From Allonocardiopsis opalescens (lineage in GTDB: Bacteria > Actinomycetota > Actinomycetes > Streptosporangiales > Streptosporangiaceae): a stretch of 64,000 bases of DNA. Of the stretch, positions 30,966 to 39,781 are shown one piece after another. A program made the translations under genes and the position numbers. Within the stretch, counting starts at the first letter, position 1. Each line of letters starts with the position of its first letter. Below the pieces are notes generated by a model. It was given only the letters and a program-made list of their open reading frames with translations, was not told the origin of the DNA and ran no database searches. The stretch spans positions 651,396 to 715,395 of the forward strand of contig NZ_PVZC01000003.1 in the NCBI RefSeq assembly GCF_003002095.1. The letters run 5' to 3'.

Positions 30966-32570
30966 ATGGCTCTGGACCCCACGCCGCACGCCGCGTCCGC
31001 CCCGTCCGACCCCGGTACCTCCGCACGCGAGCCGCTGGACCGGGCACTGCTCGACCGGCTGCGCGCGAAGGCGGCCGGCGGCGGGGCGGGCACCGTCACC
31101 ACCACGGTGCCCTTCACCGGCGAGCCGCTGGTGGAGCTGCCGCTGGCCGACGCCGGCGACGTGGCGGCCGCCTTCGAACGGGCGCGGCGCGCTCAGCGCG
31201 CCTGGGCGCGGCTCGCCCCGCGCGACCGCGTCGCCCCGTTCGTGCGCTTCCACGACCTGGTGCTGCGGCGGCAGCACGAGATCCTGGACATCGTCCAGTG
31301 GGAGACCGGCAAGGCGCGCAAGCACGCCTTCGAGGAGGTCTACGACGCCGCGGCGGGCACCCTGTTCAGCGCGCGGCGCGCGCCCGGCCTGCTGGCCAGG
31401 CGGCGCCACCCCGGCGCGCTGCCGCTGGCCACCCGCACCTACGAGTTCCGCCGGCCCAAGGGCGTGGTGAGCGTCATCACGCCGTGGAACTACCCGCTCA
31501 GCCTGCCCGTCGGCGATGCCGTGCCCGCGCTGCTGGCCGGGAACGCGGTCGTCGCCAAGCCCGACACCCAGACGGCGCTCGCCACCCTGTGGTCCATCGA
31601 GCTGCTGGAGGAGGCGGGCCTGCCCGAAGGGCTCTGGCAGGTCGTGCTGGGCGAGCCCGCCGAGATCGGCGGCCCGCTGGTCGAGCACGCCGACCACATC
31701 GCCTTCACCGGCTCCACCCGGTCCGGCGCGCAGGTGGCGCGGGAGGCGGCCGGGCGGCTCAAGGGCGTGTCGCTCGAACTCGGCGGCAAGAACCCCGCCG
31801 TCGTCCGCTCCGACGCCGACCTGGACTGGACGGTCGAGGGCGTGCTGCGCGGCTGCTTCACCAACGCCGGGCAGCTGTGCATCTCGATGGAGCGCGTCTA
31901 CGTCCACGAGGGGGTCTACGACGCCTTCGTCTCGCGCTTCGTGCGCGCCGTGGAGTCGATGCGGCTCGGCGCGGACCTCGACTTCACCGCCGACATGGGC
32001 TCGCTCACCTACCAGCGGCAGCTGGAGGCCGTCGAGCGGCACGTCGAGGACGCCCGCGCCAAGGGGGTGCGGGTGCTCGCGGGCGGCCGGGCCCGCCCCG
32101 ACCTCGGCCCGCTGTTCTACGAGCCGACCGTGCTCGAAGGCGTCACCGAGGAGATGGCGGTCTGCGCCGAGGAGACCTTCGGCCCGGTCGTCGCCCTCTA
32201 CCGGGTGCGCGACGACGACGAGGCCGTCGAGCACGCCAACGCCACCGGCTACGGGCTGAACGCCAGCGTGTGGACCCGCGACGTCCCCGGCGGCCGCCGC
32301 CTGGCCGAGCGGCTGGAGGCGGGCACCGTCAACATCAACGACGGCTACGGCGCCGCCTTCGCCAGCTACGGCGCCCCCATGGGCGGTATGAAGCGCTCGG
32401 GCCTCGGCCGTCGCCACGGTGCCGAGGGGCTGCTCCGCTACACCGAGGCGCAGACCATCGCCAGCCAGCACTACGTGCCGCTGTCGGGGCCGCCCGGGAT
32501 GCGCGGCGACACCTACGCGGCGGTCCTCACCGCCGTGCAGCGGCTGGCGAAGCGGCTGCGGATCAGGTAG
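30966..32570 (+). CDS. gabD2: succinate-semialdehyde dehydrogenase
   Basis: A 534-residue aldehyde dehydrogenase of the GabD2 group. It has VISVITPWNYPLSLPV-type cofactor region (GVVSVITPWNYPLS), catalytic Glu in LELGGKN and nucleophile Cys in NAGQLCIS (about residue 300). It oxidises succinic semialdehyde to succinate with NADP+, linking GABA or alternative TCA steps. A TACCAT -10-like box (30954-30959) ends 6 nt before the ATG, so the mRNA is probably leaderless. It is followed by an independent VOC gene after 101 nt. Confidence 0.88.
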   Translation: MALDPTPHAASAPSDPGTSAREPLDRALLDRLRAKAAGGGAGTVTTTVPFTGEPLVELPLADAGDVAAAFERARRAQRAWARLAPRDRVAPFVRFHDLVLRRQHEILDIVQWETGKARKHAFEEVYDAAAGTLFSARRAPGLLARRRHPGALPLATRTYEFRRPKGVVSVITPWNYPLSLPVGDAVPALLAGNAVVAKPDTQTALATLWSIELLEEAGLPEGLWQVVLGEPAEIGGPLVEHADHIAFTGSTRSGAQVAREAAGRLKGVSLELGGKNPAVVRSDADLDWTVEGVLRGCFTNAGQLCISMERVYVHEGVYDAFVSRFVRAVESMRLGADLDFTADMGSLTYQRQLEAVERHVEDARAKGVRVLAGGRARPDLGPLFYEPTVLEGVTEEMAVCAEETFGPVVALYRVRDDDEAVEHANATGYGLNASVWTRDVPGGRRLAERLEAGTVNINDGYGAAFASYGAPMGGMKRSGLGRRHGAEGLLRYTEAQTIASQHYVPLSGPPGMRGDTYAAVLTAVQRLAKRLRIR

Positions 32571-32671
32571 CCGGAATTTTCTTCGCTCCGGATGTCGAGA
32601 ACGCGGCACCGGCTCCGTCCCAGGGGTGACAGCGGCCAGAACGGGCCGCACGACGGAGGAGGACCACCACC

Positions 32672-33103
32672 ATGATCGAGCAGATGCACCACACCAGCGT
32701 CGTCGTCGAGGACCTCGCGGCCGCGGTCGCGTACTTCGTCGAGCTGGGCATGGAGCTGGAGGGCGAGACCACGGTCGAGGGCCCGTCCGTCGACGGCCTC
32801 TGCGCCCTCCGCGACGTCCGCGCCGACATCGCGATGGTGCGCACCCCCGACGGCCGCAACCGGCTCGAACTGACGAAGTACCACCGCCCGGAGGCCGTCG
32901 GCGCGACCGACGCACCCGTGAACACCCTCGGCCTGCGCTCCATCATGTTCACCGTGACCGACCTCGACGACACCATCGCCCGCCTGCGCCCCCACGGCGG
33001 CGAACTCGTCGGAAAGCTTGAGAGGTACGAGAACGCCTACCGGCTCTGCTACCTGCGCGGGCCGGCGGGGATCATCGTGGCGCTGGCGGAGCGGATCGGG
33101 TGA
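32672..33103 (+). CDS. VOC-family protein
   Basis: A 143-residue vicinal-oxygen-chelate protein with two half modules: MHHTSVVVEDLAAAVAYFVELGMEL and LRSIMFTVTDLDDTIARLRPHG, ending CYLRGPAGIIVALAERI with the metal Glu position. His at residue 6-7 and the C-terminal Glu are likely metal ligands. It may be a lyase, isomerase or dioxygenase; the substrate is unknown. A very strong GGAGGAGG precedes the ATG. Confidence 0.8.
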   Translation: MIEQMHHTSVVVEDLAAAVAYFVELGMELEGETTVEGPSVDGLCALRDVRADIAMVRTPDGRNRLELTKYHRPEAVGATDAPVNTLGLRSIMFTVTDLDDTIARLRPHGGELVGKLERYENAYRLCYLRGPAGIIVALAERIG

Positions 33104-33159
33104 GGGGAGTCGGCAGCGCGGCGCTGCCGTGTCACCGCAAGGCGGTACGTTCAGGAACC

Positions 33160-33774
33160 ATGGACGTCCGTACCGAAAGTGAACGCATGCGCTATGTGCT
33201 GTCCGACCCCGGCGAGGGCGCGGTCGTGTGGGAGCACGTCGGCCCGTGGTCCGAAGCCGACTACTTCGCGCTGCCGACCGACGGGGCGCGGGGCGAACTG
33301 CTCGACGGCGCGCTGTTCGTCAGTCCACGGGGCGAGCGCCTGCACCAGCGGGTCACCGGGAACCTGTGCACGCTGCTCGACACGTACGGGCGGACGCACC
33401 GCACCGAGGCGCTGCCGCAGGTCTACGTCCGGCTCGCCCCGGGCCGGATCGTCATCCCCGACGTGGCGGTCTGCCCCGACGACTGCGAGGGCGACGCGGT
33501 CGCGGCGGCGGACCTGGCCGTCGTCGCCGAGGTGTCCTATCCGGCCACCCGCGCCATGGACGGCGTGCTCAAGCCCGTGCTGTACGCCGAGGCCGGGATC
33601 CCCACCTATGTGCTGGTGCGGGTGGACGAGGCTGCTCCGGCGGCGAGCCTCCGGGTCGGGGTGCACGTCCTCGGACACGGCCGGTACCGGCGGATCGCCG
33701 AGGCGGGGTGCGGCGGGAGCCTGGTGGTCCCCGGCCGCACCGAGCCCTTCGACCCGGCCGTCCTGCTGCGCTGA
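33160..33774 (+). CDS. Uma2-family (DUF820) putative endonuclease
   Basis: A 204-residue protein of the Uma2 family, related to PD-(D/E)XK nucleases. The fold signature is visible: GELLDGALFVSPRGERLHQRV (first catalytic region), RIVIPDVAVCPDD with the catalytic Asp, and VVAEVSYPATRAMDGVLKPVLYAEAGIPTYVLVRVDE with E and K of the E-x-K part. Family members are abundant in actinobacteria and their biological role is unclear. A -10-like TACGTT (33146-33151) ends 8 nt before the ATG, suggesting leaderless expression. Confidence 0.85.
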   Translation: MDVRTESERMRYVLSDPGEGAVVWEHVGPWSEADYFALPTDGARGELLDGALFVSPRGERLHQRVTGNLCTLLDTYGRTHRTEALPQVYVRLAPGRIVIPDVAVCPDDCEGDAVAAADLAVVAEVSYPATRAMDGVLKPVLYAEAGIPTYVLVRVDEAAPAASLRVGVHVLGHGRYRRIAEAGCGGSLVVPGRTEPFDPAVLLR

Positions 33775-33849
33775 CACCGGTCACGGAGCGAGGCGGTGGT
33801 GCGATCGTTAGACTGGCCGCATCCCGTTCTCACCTGTGGAAGGTCCATC

Positions 33850-35436
33850 GTGGCTGCTGCCGGGGCGTCTGACGCCGGTTTCGACACCGTACTCGTGGTC
33901 GACTTCGGGGCGCAGTACGCACAGTTGATCGCCCGCCGGGTGCGGGAGTGCCATGTCTACAGCGAGATCGTGCCGCACACGATGCCGGTCGGGGAGATGC
34001 TGGCCAAGCGGCCCAAGGCGATCATCCTGTCCGGCGGGCCCGCGTCGGTCTACGCGGAGAACGCGCCGCCCGTCTCTGAGGGGCTGCTGCTCACCGGGGT
34101 GCCGACCTTCGGCATCTGCTACGGCCACCAGGTGATGGTGCGGGAGCTGGGCGGCACCGTCGCGCAGACGGGCATGTCGGAGTTCGGCCGCACCATGCTG
34201 TCGGTGGCGGAGGAAGGCACCCTGCTGGCGGGGCTGCCCGCCGAGCAGACGGTCTGGATGTCGCACGGCGACGCCGCCACCGCGGCGCCCGAGGGCTTCA
34301 CGGTCACCGCGTCCACCCTGGGCGCCCCCGTCGCCGCCATGGAGGACCCCGCTCGCGGGCTGTACGGGGTGCAGTTCCACCCCGAGGTGCTGCACACCGA
34401 GCACGGCCAGGCGGTGCTGCGGCACTTCCTGTACGAGGCGGCCGGATGCCGCCCGAACTGGACGATGCTGAACATCGTCGAGGAGCAGGTGGCGCAGGTG
34501 CGCGAGCGGGTGGGCTCGGCCCGGGTCATCTGCGCGCTGAGCGGCGGCGTCGACTCCGCGGTGGCGGCGGCGCTGGTGCAGCGCGCGGTCGGCGAGCAGC
34601 TGACCTGCGTCTTCGTCGACCACGGCCTGCTGCGCAAGGGCGAGGCCGAGCAGGTGCAGAAGGACTTCGTCGCCGCCACCGGCGTCGACCTCAAGGTGGT
34701 CGATGCCGAGCGGCGCTTCCTGGACGCGCTGGCCGGGGTCAGCGACCCCGAGGAGAAGCGCAAGATCATCGGCCGCGAGTTCATCCGCGTCTTCGAGCAG
34801 GCCGCCCGCGAGGTGGTCGAGGCGGCCGACGCGGGCGGGGAGCCGGTGGAGTTCCTGGTCCAGGGCACCCTGTACCCCGATGTGGTGGAGTCGGGCGGCG
34901 GCAGCGGCACCGCGAACATCAAGTCCCACCACAATGTCGGCGGCCTGCCCGACGACCTCGAATTCCAGCTGGTCGAGCCGCTGCGCGCCCTGTTCAAGGA
35001 CGAGGTGCGCCGGGTCGGCGAGGAACTGGGCCTGCCCCCCGAGATCGTCTGGCGCCAGCCCTTCCCAGGCCCCGGCCTGGGCATCCGCATCATCGGCGAG
35101 GTCACCGCCGAGCGGCTGGAGATCCTGCGCGAGGCCGACGCCATCGCCCGCGCCGAGCTGACCCGCGCCGGCCTCGACCGCGACATCTGGCAGTGCCCGG
35201 TGGTCCTGCTCGCCGACGTCCGCTCGGTCGGAGTACAAGGCGACGGCCGCACCTACGGCCACCCCATCGTCCTGCGCCCCGTCAGCAGCGAGGACGCCAT
35301 GACCGCCGACTGGTCCCGGCTCCCCTACGACGTCCTCGCCACCATCTCCAACCGCATCACCAACGAGGTCCGCGCCGTGAACCGCGTCGTCTTGGACGTC
35401 ACCAGCAAGCCCCCGGGCACGATCGAGTGGGAGTGA
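33850..35436 (+). CDS. guaA: GMP synthase (glutamine-hydrolysing)
   Basis: A 528-residue enzyme converting XMP to GMP with ATP and glutamine. The class I amidotransferase has [17 protein letters not shown], nucleophile Cys in FGICYGHQ (about residue 92) and HPE. The ATP pyrophosphatase has the PP-loop [14 protein letters not shown] (about 231-244). The dimerisation domain ends KPPGTIEWE, the universal GuaA C-terminus. GTG 33850 has GGAAGG 7 nt upstream; TAGACT (33809-33814) is a likely -10 box. Confidence 0.96.
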   Translation: MAAAGASDAGFDTVLVVDFGAQYAQLIARRVRECHVYSEIVPHTMPVGEMLAKRPKAIILSGGPASVYAENAPPVSEGLLLTGVPTFGICYGHQVMVRELGGTVAQTGMSEFGRTMLSVAEEGTLLAGLPAEQTVWMSHGDAATAAPEGFTVTASTLGAPVAAMEDPARGLYGVQFHPEVLHTEHGQAVLRHFLYEAAGCRPNWTMLNIVEEQVAQVRERVGSARVICALSGGVDSAVAAALVQRAVGEQLTCVFVDHGLLRKGEAEQVQKDFVAATGVDLKVVDAERRFLDALAGVSDPEEKRKIIGREFIRVFEQAAREVVEAADAGGEPVEFLVQGTLYPDVVESGGGSGTANIKSHHNVGGLPDDLEFQLVEPLRALFKDEVRRVGEELGLPPEIVWRQPFPGPGLGIRIIGEVTAERLEILREADAIARAELTRAGLDRDIWQCPVVLLADVRSVGVQGDGRTYGHPIVLRPVSSEDAMTADWSRLPYDVLATISNRITNEVRAVNRVVLDVTSKPPGTIEWE

Positions 35437-35564
35437 GAAGCGCTTCGGGCGCCACTCGCGGGTAGCGAGAGCCGCCCCGGGCGCGACCTCACCGGACATG
35501 GCAACCAAGGAGTGACCGCCGGCTTCGGCGGCCCCTCCCCGGTTGTGCTCCGGTCCTGCTCCCT

Positions 35565-36383
35565 TCAGTGGGCTTCGCGGTCCAGGTTGCTCACTTCGCG
35601 GACGGCGTCGGCGATGGCGCGGTAGTCCTTCTTGAGGATGGCGTCGTGGTTGCTGGGGACTTTGGCGCTGGTCTTGATGTGGGGGTTGCGGGCGGTGGCC
35701 GCGTCGAGGCCGGCGCGGATCTGTTCCTGTTCGTCGCCGCGGCTGCCCAGGGAGGTGCCCGAGGCGATGACGTAGCGGGTGGGGACGGTGATGGAGTCCA
35801 GGACGGGGCCGAGTTCGCGTTCGCGGGAGAGGACGCCGAGTTCGATGTTGCTCTCGGCCTGCTGGGCGGCGCTCATCCGGGGGGTCAGGCCGGTGGGGCG
35901 GAGGAGTGCGGTGAGCGGGCTCATGCGCTTGAAGAGCTTGCGGATGCGCTCGGCCATGGCGTCGTCGAGCCAGTCGTGGGGGAAGGCGCCGTCGACCAGG
36001 ACCGCGCCTACGGTGCGGTCGGGGTTGCGGGCGGCCCAGTGCGCCGCGACGACGGCGCCGTAGGACCAGCCGACGACCAGGGCCCGGTGCACGCCGCGGG
36101 CGGCGAGGACGGCGTCGACGTCGCGGACGGCCGCTTCGAAGGAGTAGTCGGCGGAGGGTCTGGACTTGCGGCCGCGGGCGCGCTCGTCGTAGGTGATGTG
36201 GCGCCACTCCGTGCCGAGGTCGGCGATGACGCGGCGCCAGTAGCCCTGGGTGGCGAACTGGCCGTTGAGGTAGACCACCGGGAGGCCGGGGCCGCCGGTG
36301 TCGGTGGCGGCGAGGGCGGTGTCGTCGACCGGGATCATGCCGGTCCAGGCCGAGGCGGTGGCGGAGGACTTGTTGCTGGTCAT
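35565..36383 (-). CDS. alpha/beta hydrolase
   Basis: A 272-residue hydrolase without signal peptide. It has VVYLNGQFATQGYWR (oxyanion strand), VVGWSYGAVVAAHWA with the Ser nucleophile in G-W-S-Y-G (about residue 102), and a late NHDAI carrying the catalytic His. Lactonase, esterase or haloperoxidase-like activity is possible. ATG 36383 has AGGTG about 6 nt upstream. It lies downstream of the DUF4097 gene on the same strand (122-nt gap) and both may be controlled from the 37.3-kb regulatory region. Confidence 0.82.
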   Translation of the reverse strand: MTSNKSSATASAWTGMIPVDDTALAATDTGGPGLPVVYLNGQFATQGYWRRVIADLGTEWRHITYDERARGRKSRPSADYSFEAAVRDVDAVLAARGVHRALVVGWSYGAVVAAHWAARNPDRTVGAVLVDGAFPHDWLDDAMAERIRKLFKRMSPLTALLRPTGLTPRMSAAQQAESNIELGVLSRERELGPVLDSITVPTRYVIASGTSLGSRGDEQEQIRAGLDAATARNPHIKTSAKVPSNHDAILKKDYRAIADAVREVSNLDREAH

Positions 36384-36505
36384 GTGCTGCACCTGTTCTG
36401 TGTCGGGGTGGTTCTGCGTGGGGCGCGGGTCCTCGGGGCGGCCGGGCCGTGGCGGTGACGGGAGGTCGTCGCTTCGGGCCCGGCCGGGCGGGCGGTCGTG
36501 CTCTT

Positions 36506-37171
36506 TCAGAGGCTGCGGGCGGTGATGTCGCCCTGCTCGGTGGTGGCGCGGATGTCGAGTTCGGTGGTGCCGTTGTTCTTGAGGGAGTTGCTGACGCGGC
36601 CGTAGCTCGTTGCGGCGTCCAGGGCGGCCGAGACCCCGCCGGCGGCGGTGATCGTGATGTCGCCGGACTGGGTGCGGAGCGCGACGGTGCCGCGGACGGC
36701 CTCGGCGATCCGGATGTCGCCGCGCTGGGTGCTGATCTCCGCGGGGCCGGTCAGCCGGCCCAGCTCGACGTCGCCGTCGAGCGCGGTGAGGTGGACGCTC
36801 GCGGCCTCGTCGATCTTGATCTGGCGGTACGCGCCGTCGAAGGAGAGCTCGCCGAGGCGGCCGACGCCGCGGAGTTCGGACCCGGCCGACCTGCCCTCGA
36901 CGCGGGAGCCGGTGGGCAGCTGGACGGTGACCTCCAGGGCGCCGGAGTGGCCGAGGATCCGGTTGTCGGGCTCGGGGGTGTGGATTCGCAGGACGCCGTC
37001 GGCGTAGCTGACGGTGGTGCGCTCGGCGGTCTTGGTGTCGCGGCTCTTGGCGGGGTCGGCCGGGCGGACCTCGACGGTGGTGTCGGCGCGGTCGGCGGCG
37101 ATGACCTGGACGCGTCCGGCGGGGATCTCCACGACGGCGGTGATCGGGGCGGGGGTGGTGAAGGTCTGCAT
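36506..37171 (-). CDS. DUF4097-family beta-strand repeat protein
   Basis: A 221-residue protein predicted as a right-handed beta-helix/adhesin-like DUF4097 fold. It shows repeated strands of the type G-D-V/I-x-I (DGDVELGRLTGPAEI, QRGDIRIAEAVRG, QSGDITITAAGG, EQGDITARS). There is no signal peptide or membrane segment, so it is cytoplasmic as written. GGAG lies 6 nt before ATG 37171. It is paired with an alpha/beta hydrolase downstream and divergent from a GbsR/MarR-like regulator, an arrangement often seen with this domain. Function unknown. Confidence 0.82.
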   Translation of the reverse strand: MQTFTTPAPITAVVEIPAGRVQVIAADRADTTVEVRPADPAKSRDTKTAERTTVSYADGVLRIHTPEPDNRILGHSGALEVTVQLPTGSRVEGRSAGSELRGVGRLGELSFDGAYRQIKIDEAASVHLTALDGDVELGRLTGPAEISTQRGDIRIAEAVRGTVALRTQSGDITITAAGGVSAALDAATSYGRVSNSLKNNGTTELDIRATTEQGDITARSL

Positions 37172-37236
37172 CGTGTGCTCCTGCGTGCTCGTTGTTTCCG
37201 ACATCGCAAAAGCTACGTTGCTTTCCAAATTTCTTC

Positions 37237-37341
37237 AACATGCATGTTGCGAAAGCCGAGCATCTATACAGGTCAAAGACGTGAAATCATTGCAATGGGT
37301 GTGAAATCAATGCAATGATGCGCCGCTTGTGCGTTGCAATG
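37237..37341. promoter_or_regulatory. divergent promoter with TTGCAA operator cluster
   Basis: Direct repeats GTGAAATCATTGCAATG (37281-37297) and GTGAAATCAATGCAATG (37301-37317) are 20 bp apart. A third TTGCAATG (37334-37341) overlaps the -35 of the forward promoter TTGCAA-17-TATGGT (37334-37362). A perfect palindrome, AACATGCATGTT (37237-37248), lies near the reverse start. The first repeat contains the palindrome CATTGCAATG. TATAGA (37263-37268, minus strand) may be the reverse -10. These are candidate sites for the adjacent regulator. Confidence 0.6.
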
Positions 37342-37394
37342 TAGGTCGGTGAACGCTATGGTGGCGCCATCGGGACACACGAGGGGAGATCGCG

Positions 37395-38153
37395 ATGCCG
37401 GGAGGCAGGCTCACCCAGCAGGACCGCCAGCAGATCGCGCTGGGGCTGGCCGACGGCCTGGCCTACGCCGAGATCGCGCGGCGGCTGAGCCGCCCCACCT
37501 CGACGGTCACGCGCGAGGTGATGCGCAACGGCGGGCCCACCGCCTACCGGCCCGAGCTGGCGCACCGCGCCACCGAGCGCCGCACCCGCCGCCGCAGGCC
37601 GGCCGCGCCCCCGGGGGCGCCGAGCCCGCAGCCGCACGGACGCGACGCCGAGGCGGTGGCCGACTACGAGGAGCGGCTGACCACCCTGCTGATGGCCTCG
37701 GGGCTGCCCAAGATGACGGCCCGGGTGCTGACCTGCCTGTTCGTCACCGACGAGGGCAGTCTCACCGCCGCCGAACTCGCCCGGCACCTCCAGGTCAGCC
37801 CCGCGTCCATCTCCAAGGCCATCTCCTTCCTGGAGGGGCAGACCCTGATCCGGCGGGAGCGCGACGAGCGCCGCCGCGAGCGCTACGTCGTCGACGACGA
37901 GCTGTTCTACCAGTCGACCCTCGCCAGCGTGCGGGGGCACGAGCAGCTGGTGGCGACGGCCCGCCAGGGCGCCGTCATCCTGGGCCCGGGCACCCCGGCC
38001 GCCGCCCGGCTGGAGAACATCGCCCGCTTCATGGACTTCATCAGCGAGAGCATCGCCCGCGCCGCCGAACAGGCCCGCGAGGTGCTGCACACCAAGCCCG
38101 AAGCGTCGCCGGACGCGACCGCCCGGCCCGCCCCGGCCCGGGCGGCGGACTAG
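37395..38153 (+). CDS. GbsR/MarR-like regulator with an extra N-terminal HTH
   Basis: A 252-residue regulator with two DNA-binding parts. The N-terminal ~70 residues (LTQQDRQQIALGLADGLAYAEIARRLSRPTSTVTREVMRNGG) resemble the HTH of IS30-type transposases. Residues about 100-190 form a MarR/GbsR winged helix (TAAELARHLQVSPASISKAISFLEGQTLIRRERDERRRERYVV). The tail is helical and then Ala/Pro-rich. GGGGAG lies 6 nt before the ATG. It is divergent from DUF4097 and the hydrolase and likely represses them and itself through the TTGCAA cluster. Confidence 0.83.
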   Translation: MPGGRLTQQDRQQIALGLADGLAYAEIARRLSRPTSTVTREVMRNGGPTAYRPELAHRATERRTRRRRPAAPPGAPSPQPHGRDAEAVADYEERLTTLLMASGLPKMTARVLTCLFVTDEGSLTAAELARHLQVSPASISKAISFLEGQTLIRRERDERRRERYVVDDELFYQSTLASVRGHEQLVATARQGAVILGPGTPAAARLENIARFMDFISESIARAAEQAREVLHTKPEASPDATARPAPARAAD

Positions 38154-38179
38154 CGCCGACCGCCCGCCGCGCGGTCGCG

Positions 38180-38926
38180 CTACGCGGCGTATCCGCCGTC
38201 GATCCTCAGCACCGCGCCGGTGACGTAGGACGCCTGCGGGGTGGCGAGGAAGGCGACGCCCGCGGCGATCTCCTCCGGCCTGCCGTACCGCCCCATCGCC
38301 GCTGTCGGCAGGAACACGGCTGCGGCCGGGCCGTCGGCGGGGTTTCCTTCGGTGTCGACGAACCCGGGTTGGACGACGTTGACCGTGATGCCCCGGTGCG
38401 CCAGATCGCGGGCCGCGCCCCGGCTGAAGCCCTCAAGGGCCGACTTCGTGCCCGTGTAGTACGCCATCCCCTGGAAACCCGCCCGAGTGGCCACGCCCGA
38501 GCTGATGCTGATGATCCGCCCGCCGTCGGGCAGCAAGGGCACGGCCGCCTGGATCCCGGCCACCACACCGGTGTAGTTGACGGCGAGCTGCCGGTCGATG
38601 GCGGCCTGGTCGACGGGCTCGCCGCCGAGGAGGCCGCCGCCGCTTACGGCCGCGTTGCTGACCAGGATGTCCAGCTTGCCGAACTGCTCGACCACGCGCT
38701 GGATCAAGCCCGCCGCCTGCGCCGCGTCCGCCTGGTCGGCCTGGAAGGCCGCCGCGCGCACCCCCTTCGCCTCCAGGTCGGCGACCACGGCCTTGGCCCG
38801 ATCCGGCGAGGACGAGTAGCTGATCGCGACATCGGCCCCTTCGTCGGCCAGCGCCAGCGCCGACGCCGCCCCGATTCCGCGCGAGCCGCCGGTCACGATC
38901 GCCACCTTGCCGTCCAGCTTTCCCAT
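38180..38926 (-). CDS. SDR-family oxidoreductase
   Basis: A 248-residue classical short-chain dehydrogenase similar to 3-oxoacyl-ACP reductases. The cofactor motif is TGGSRGIG (about residues 13-20), the structural motif NAAVSGGG, the catalytic Ser in ISISSGVAT, and Tyr/Lys in YYTGTKSALEGF. It reduces or oxidises a carbonyl/alcohol with NAD(P)H; the substrate is unknown. GGGAAG precedes ATG 38926. It is divergent from the TetR gene and almost certainly its target, given the operator between them. Confidence 0.88.
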   Translation of the reverse strand: MGKLDGKVAIVTGGSRGIGAASALALADEGADVAISYSSSPDRAKAVVADLEAKGVRAAAFQADQADAAQAAGLIQRVVEQFGKLDILVSNAAVSGGGLLGGEPVDQAAIDRQLAVNYTGVVAGIQAAVPLLPDGGRIISISSGVATRAGFQGMAYYTGTKSALEGFSRGAARDLAHRGITVNVVQPGFVDTEGNPADGPAAAVFLPTAAMGRYGRPEEIAAGVAFLATPQASYVTGAVLRIDGGYAA

Positions 38927-38966
38927 GTGCTTCCCGCTTTCCCAGGTACGACCGGCCACGGAGTTG

Positions 38967-39011
38967 TTGACCGTTCGGTCCACTATGACGCGTAGTGGAC
39001 CGAACGGTCAA
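38967..39011. promoter_or_regulatory. double operator between SDR and TetR genes
   Basis: TTGACCGTTCGGTCCACTA (38967-38985) and its perfect reverse complement (38993-39011) flank a 7-nt spacer. Each 19-nt arm contains its own near-palindrome GACCGTTCGGTC, typical of TetR-family sites, so two dimers could bind. Reading left, TTGACC (39006-39011) with TCATAG at 17 nt forms a promoter for the SDR gene. Reading right, TGGACC-17-TATCCT (38996-39024) forms a leaderless promoter for the TetR gene. Both are fully covered by the operators. Confidence 0.85.
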
Positions 39012-39031
39012 GAATTCGTATCCTGGTTCGC

Positions 39032-39619
39032 ATGGCACGTCCGCGATCGTTCGATGAGAAGCAGGTGCTGACCGCCGTCCGCGACCAGTTCTGGGACGCC
39101 GGTTACGCCGCCACCTCGCTGGAAGACCTGATGCGGGTCAGCGGGCTGGGCAAAGGCAGCCTGTACGCGGCCTTCGGTGACAAGCGCCGGCTGTTCCTCC
39201 GGGTGCTGCGCGGCTACACCGACGACAGTCATGGCCATCTTCGGAGAGCCCTCGCCGAGACTCCAAGGGCGCTGGACGCACTCCGCGCGCTCCTTGAGGC
39301 ACCGACCGGCGCCACCACGCGGCGCGGCTGCCTGATGGCGAACAGCACCTGCGAACTCGGCAACGCCGATCCGGACGTCCTCGCCCACGCCCACCGCACC
39401 TACGAGACGTCCACCGCGCTGATCGGTGACTGCGTCGCCCGCGCCCAGCGCGAAGGCGACCTGCCGGCCGGAGCGGATCCGATCGAAACGGCGCGGGCCC
39501 TCCTGGCCGCGCAGCAAGGGCTCTTGTTCATGAGCCGGACCGGGATGGACGCGGCCGCGCTGAGCGCCACGGCACGATCCCTCGCGGCTCAGCTCCTGCC
39601 GGACCCGGCCGGCGACTGA
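39032..39619 (+). CDS. TetR/AcrR-family repressor
   Basis: A 195-residue TetR-family protein with the HTH in the first 50 residues (ARPRSFDEKQVLTAVRDQFWDAGYAATSLEDLMRVSGLGKGSLYAAFGDK). The C-terminal ligand domain contains CLMANSTCELG, a signature of the group regulating adjacent SDR genes. TATCCT ends 7 nt before the ATG, so the mRNA is leaderless. It should repress itself and the divergent SDR gene by binding the double operator. Confidence 0.9.
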   Translation: MARPRSFDEKQVLTAVRDQFWDAGYAATSLEDLMRVSGLGKGSLYAAFGDKRRLFLRVLRGYTDDSHGHLRRALAETPRALDALRALLEAPTGATTRRGCLMANSTCELGNADPDVLAHAHRTYETSTALIGDCVARAQREGDLPAGADPIETARALLAAQQGLLFMSRTGMDAAALSATARSLAAQLLPDPAGD

Positions 39620-39781
39620 GCCGACAGGCGCGAGCGGGCCGTTCGCGCCGAGCCCTGTTCGCGCCGGTGCCGTGCTCGGCCACATGCCGTCACCACCGGC
39701 CACCGCTTGAGACCGGTCGCTACGATGCTCGCGGACCATGACGGGCGGCGGGTTCGAGTCGCCGAAACGCGAGGAGTGCGG

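Noticed and set aside
37395..37620. An IS30 insertion sequence
   Set aside because: Only the HTH part resembles IS30. There is no DDE catalytic domain and no terminal inverted repeats, and the frame continues into a MarR/GbsR domain.
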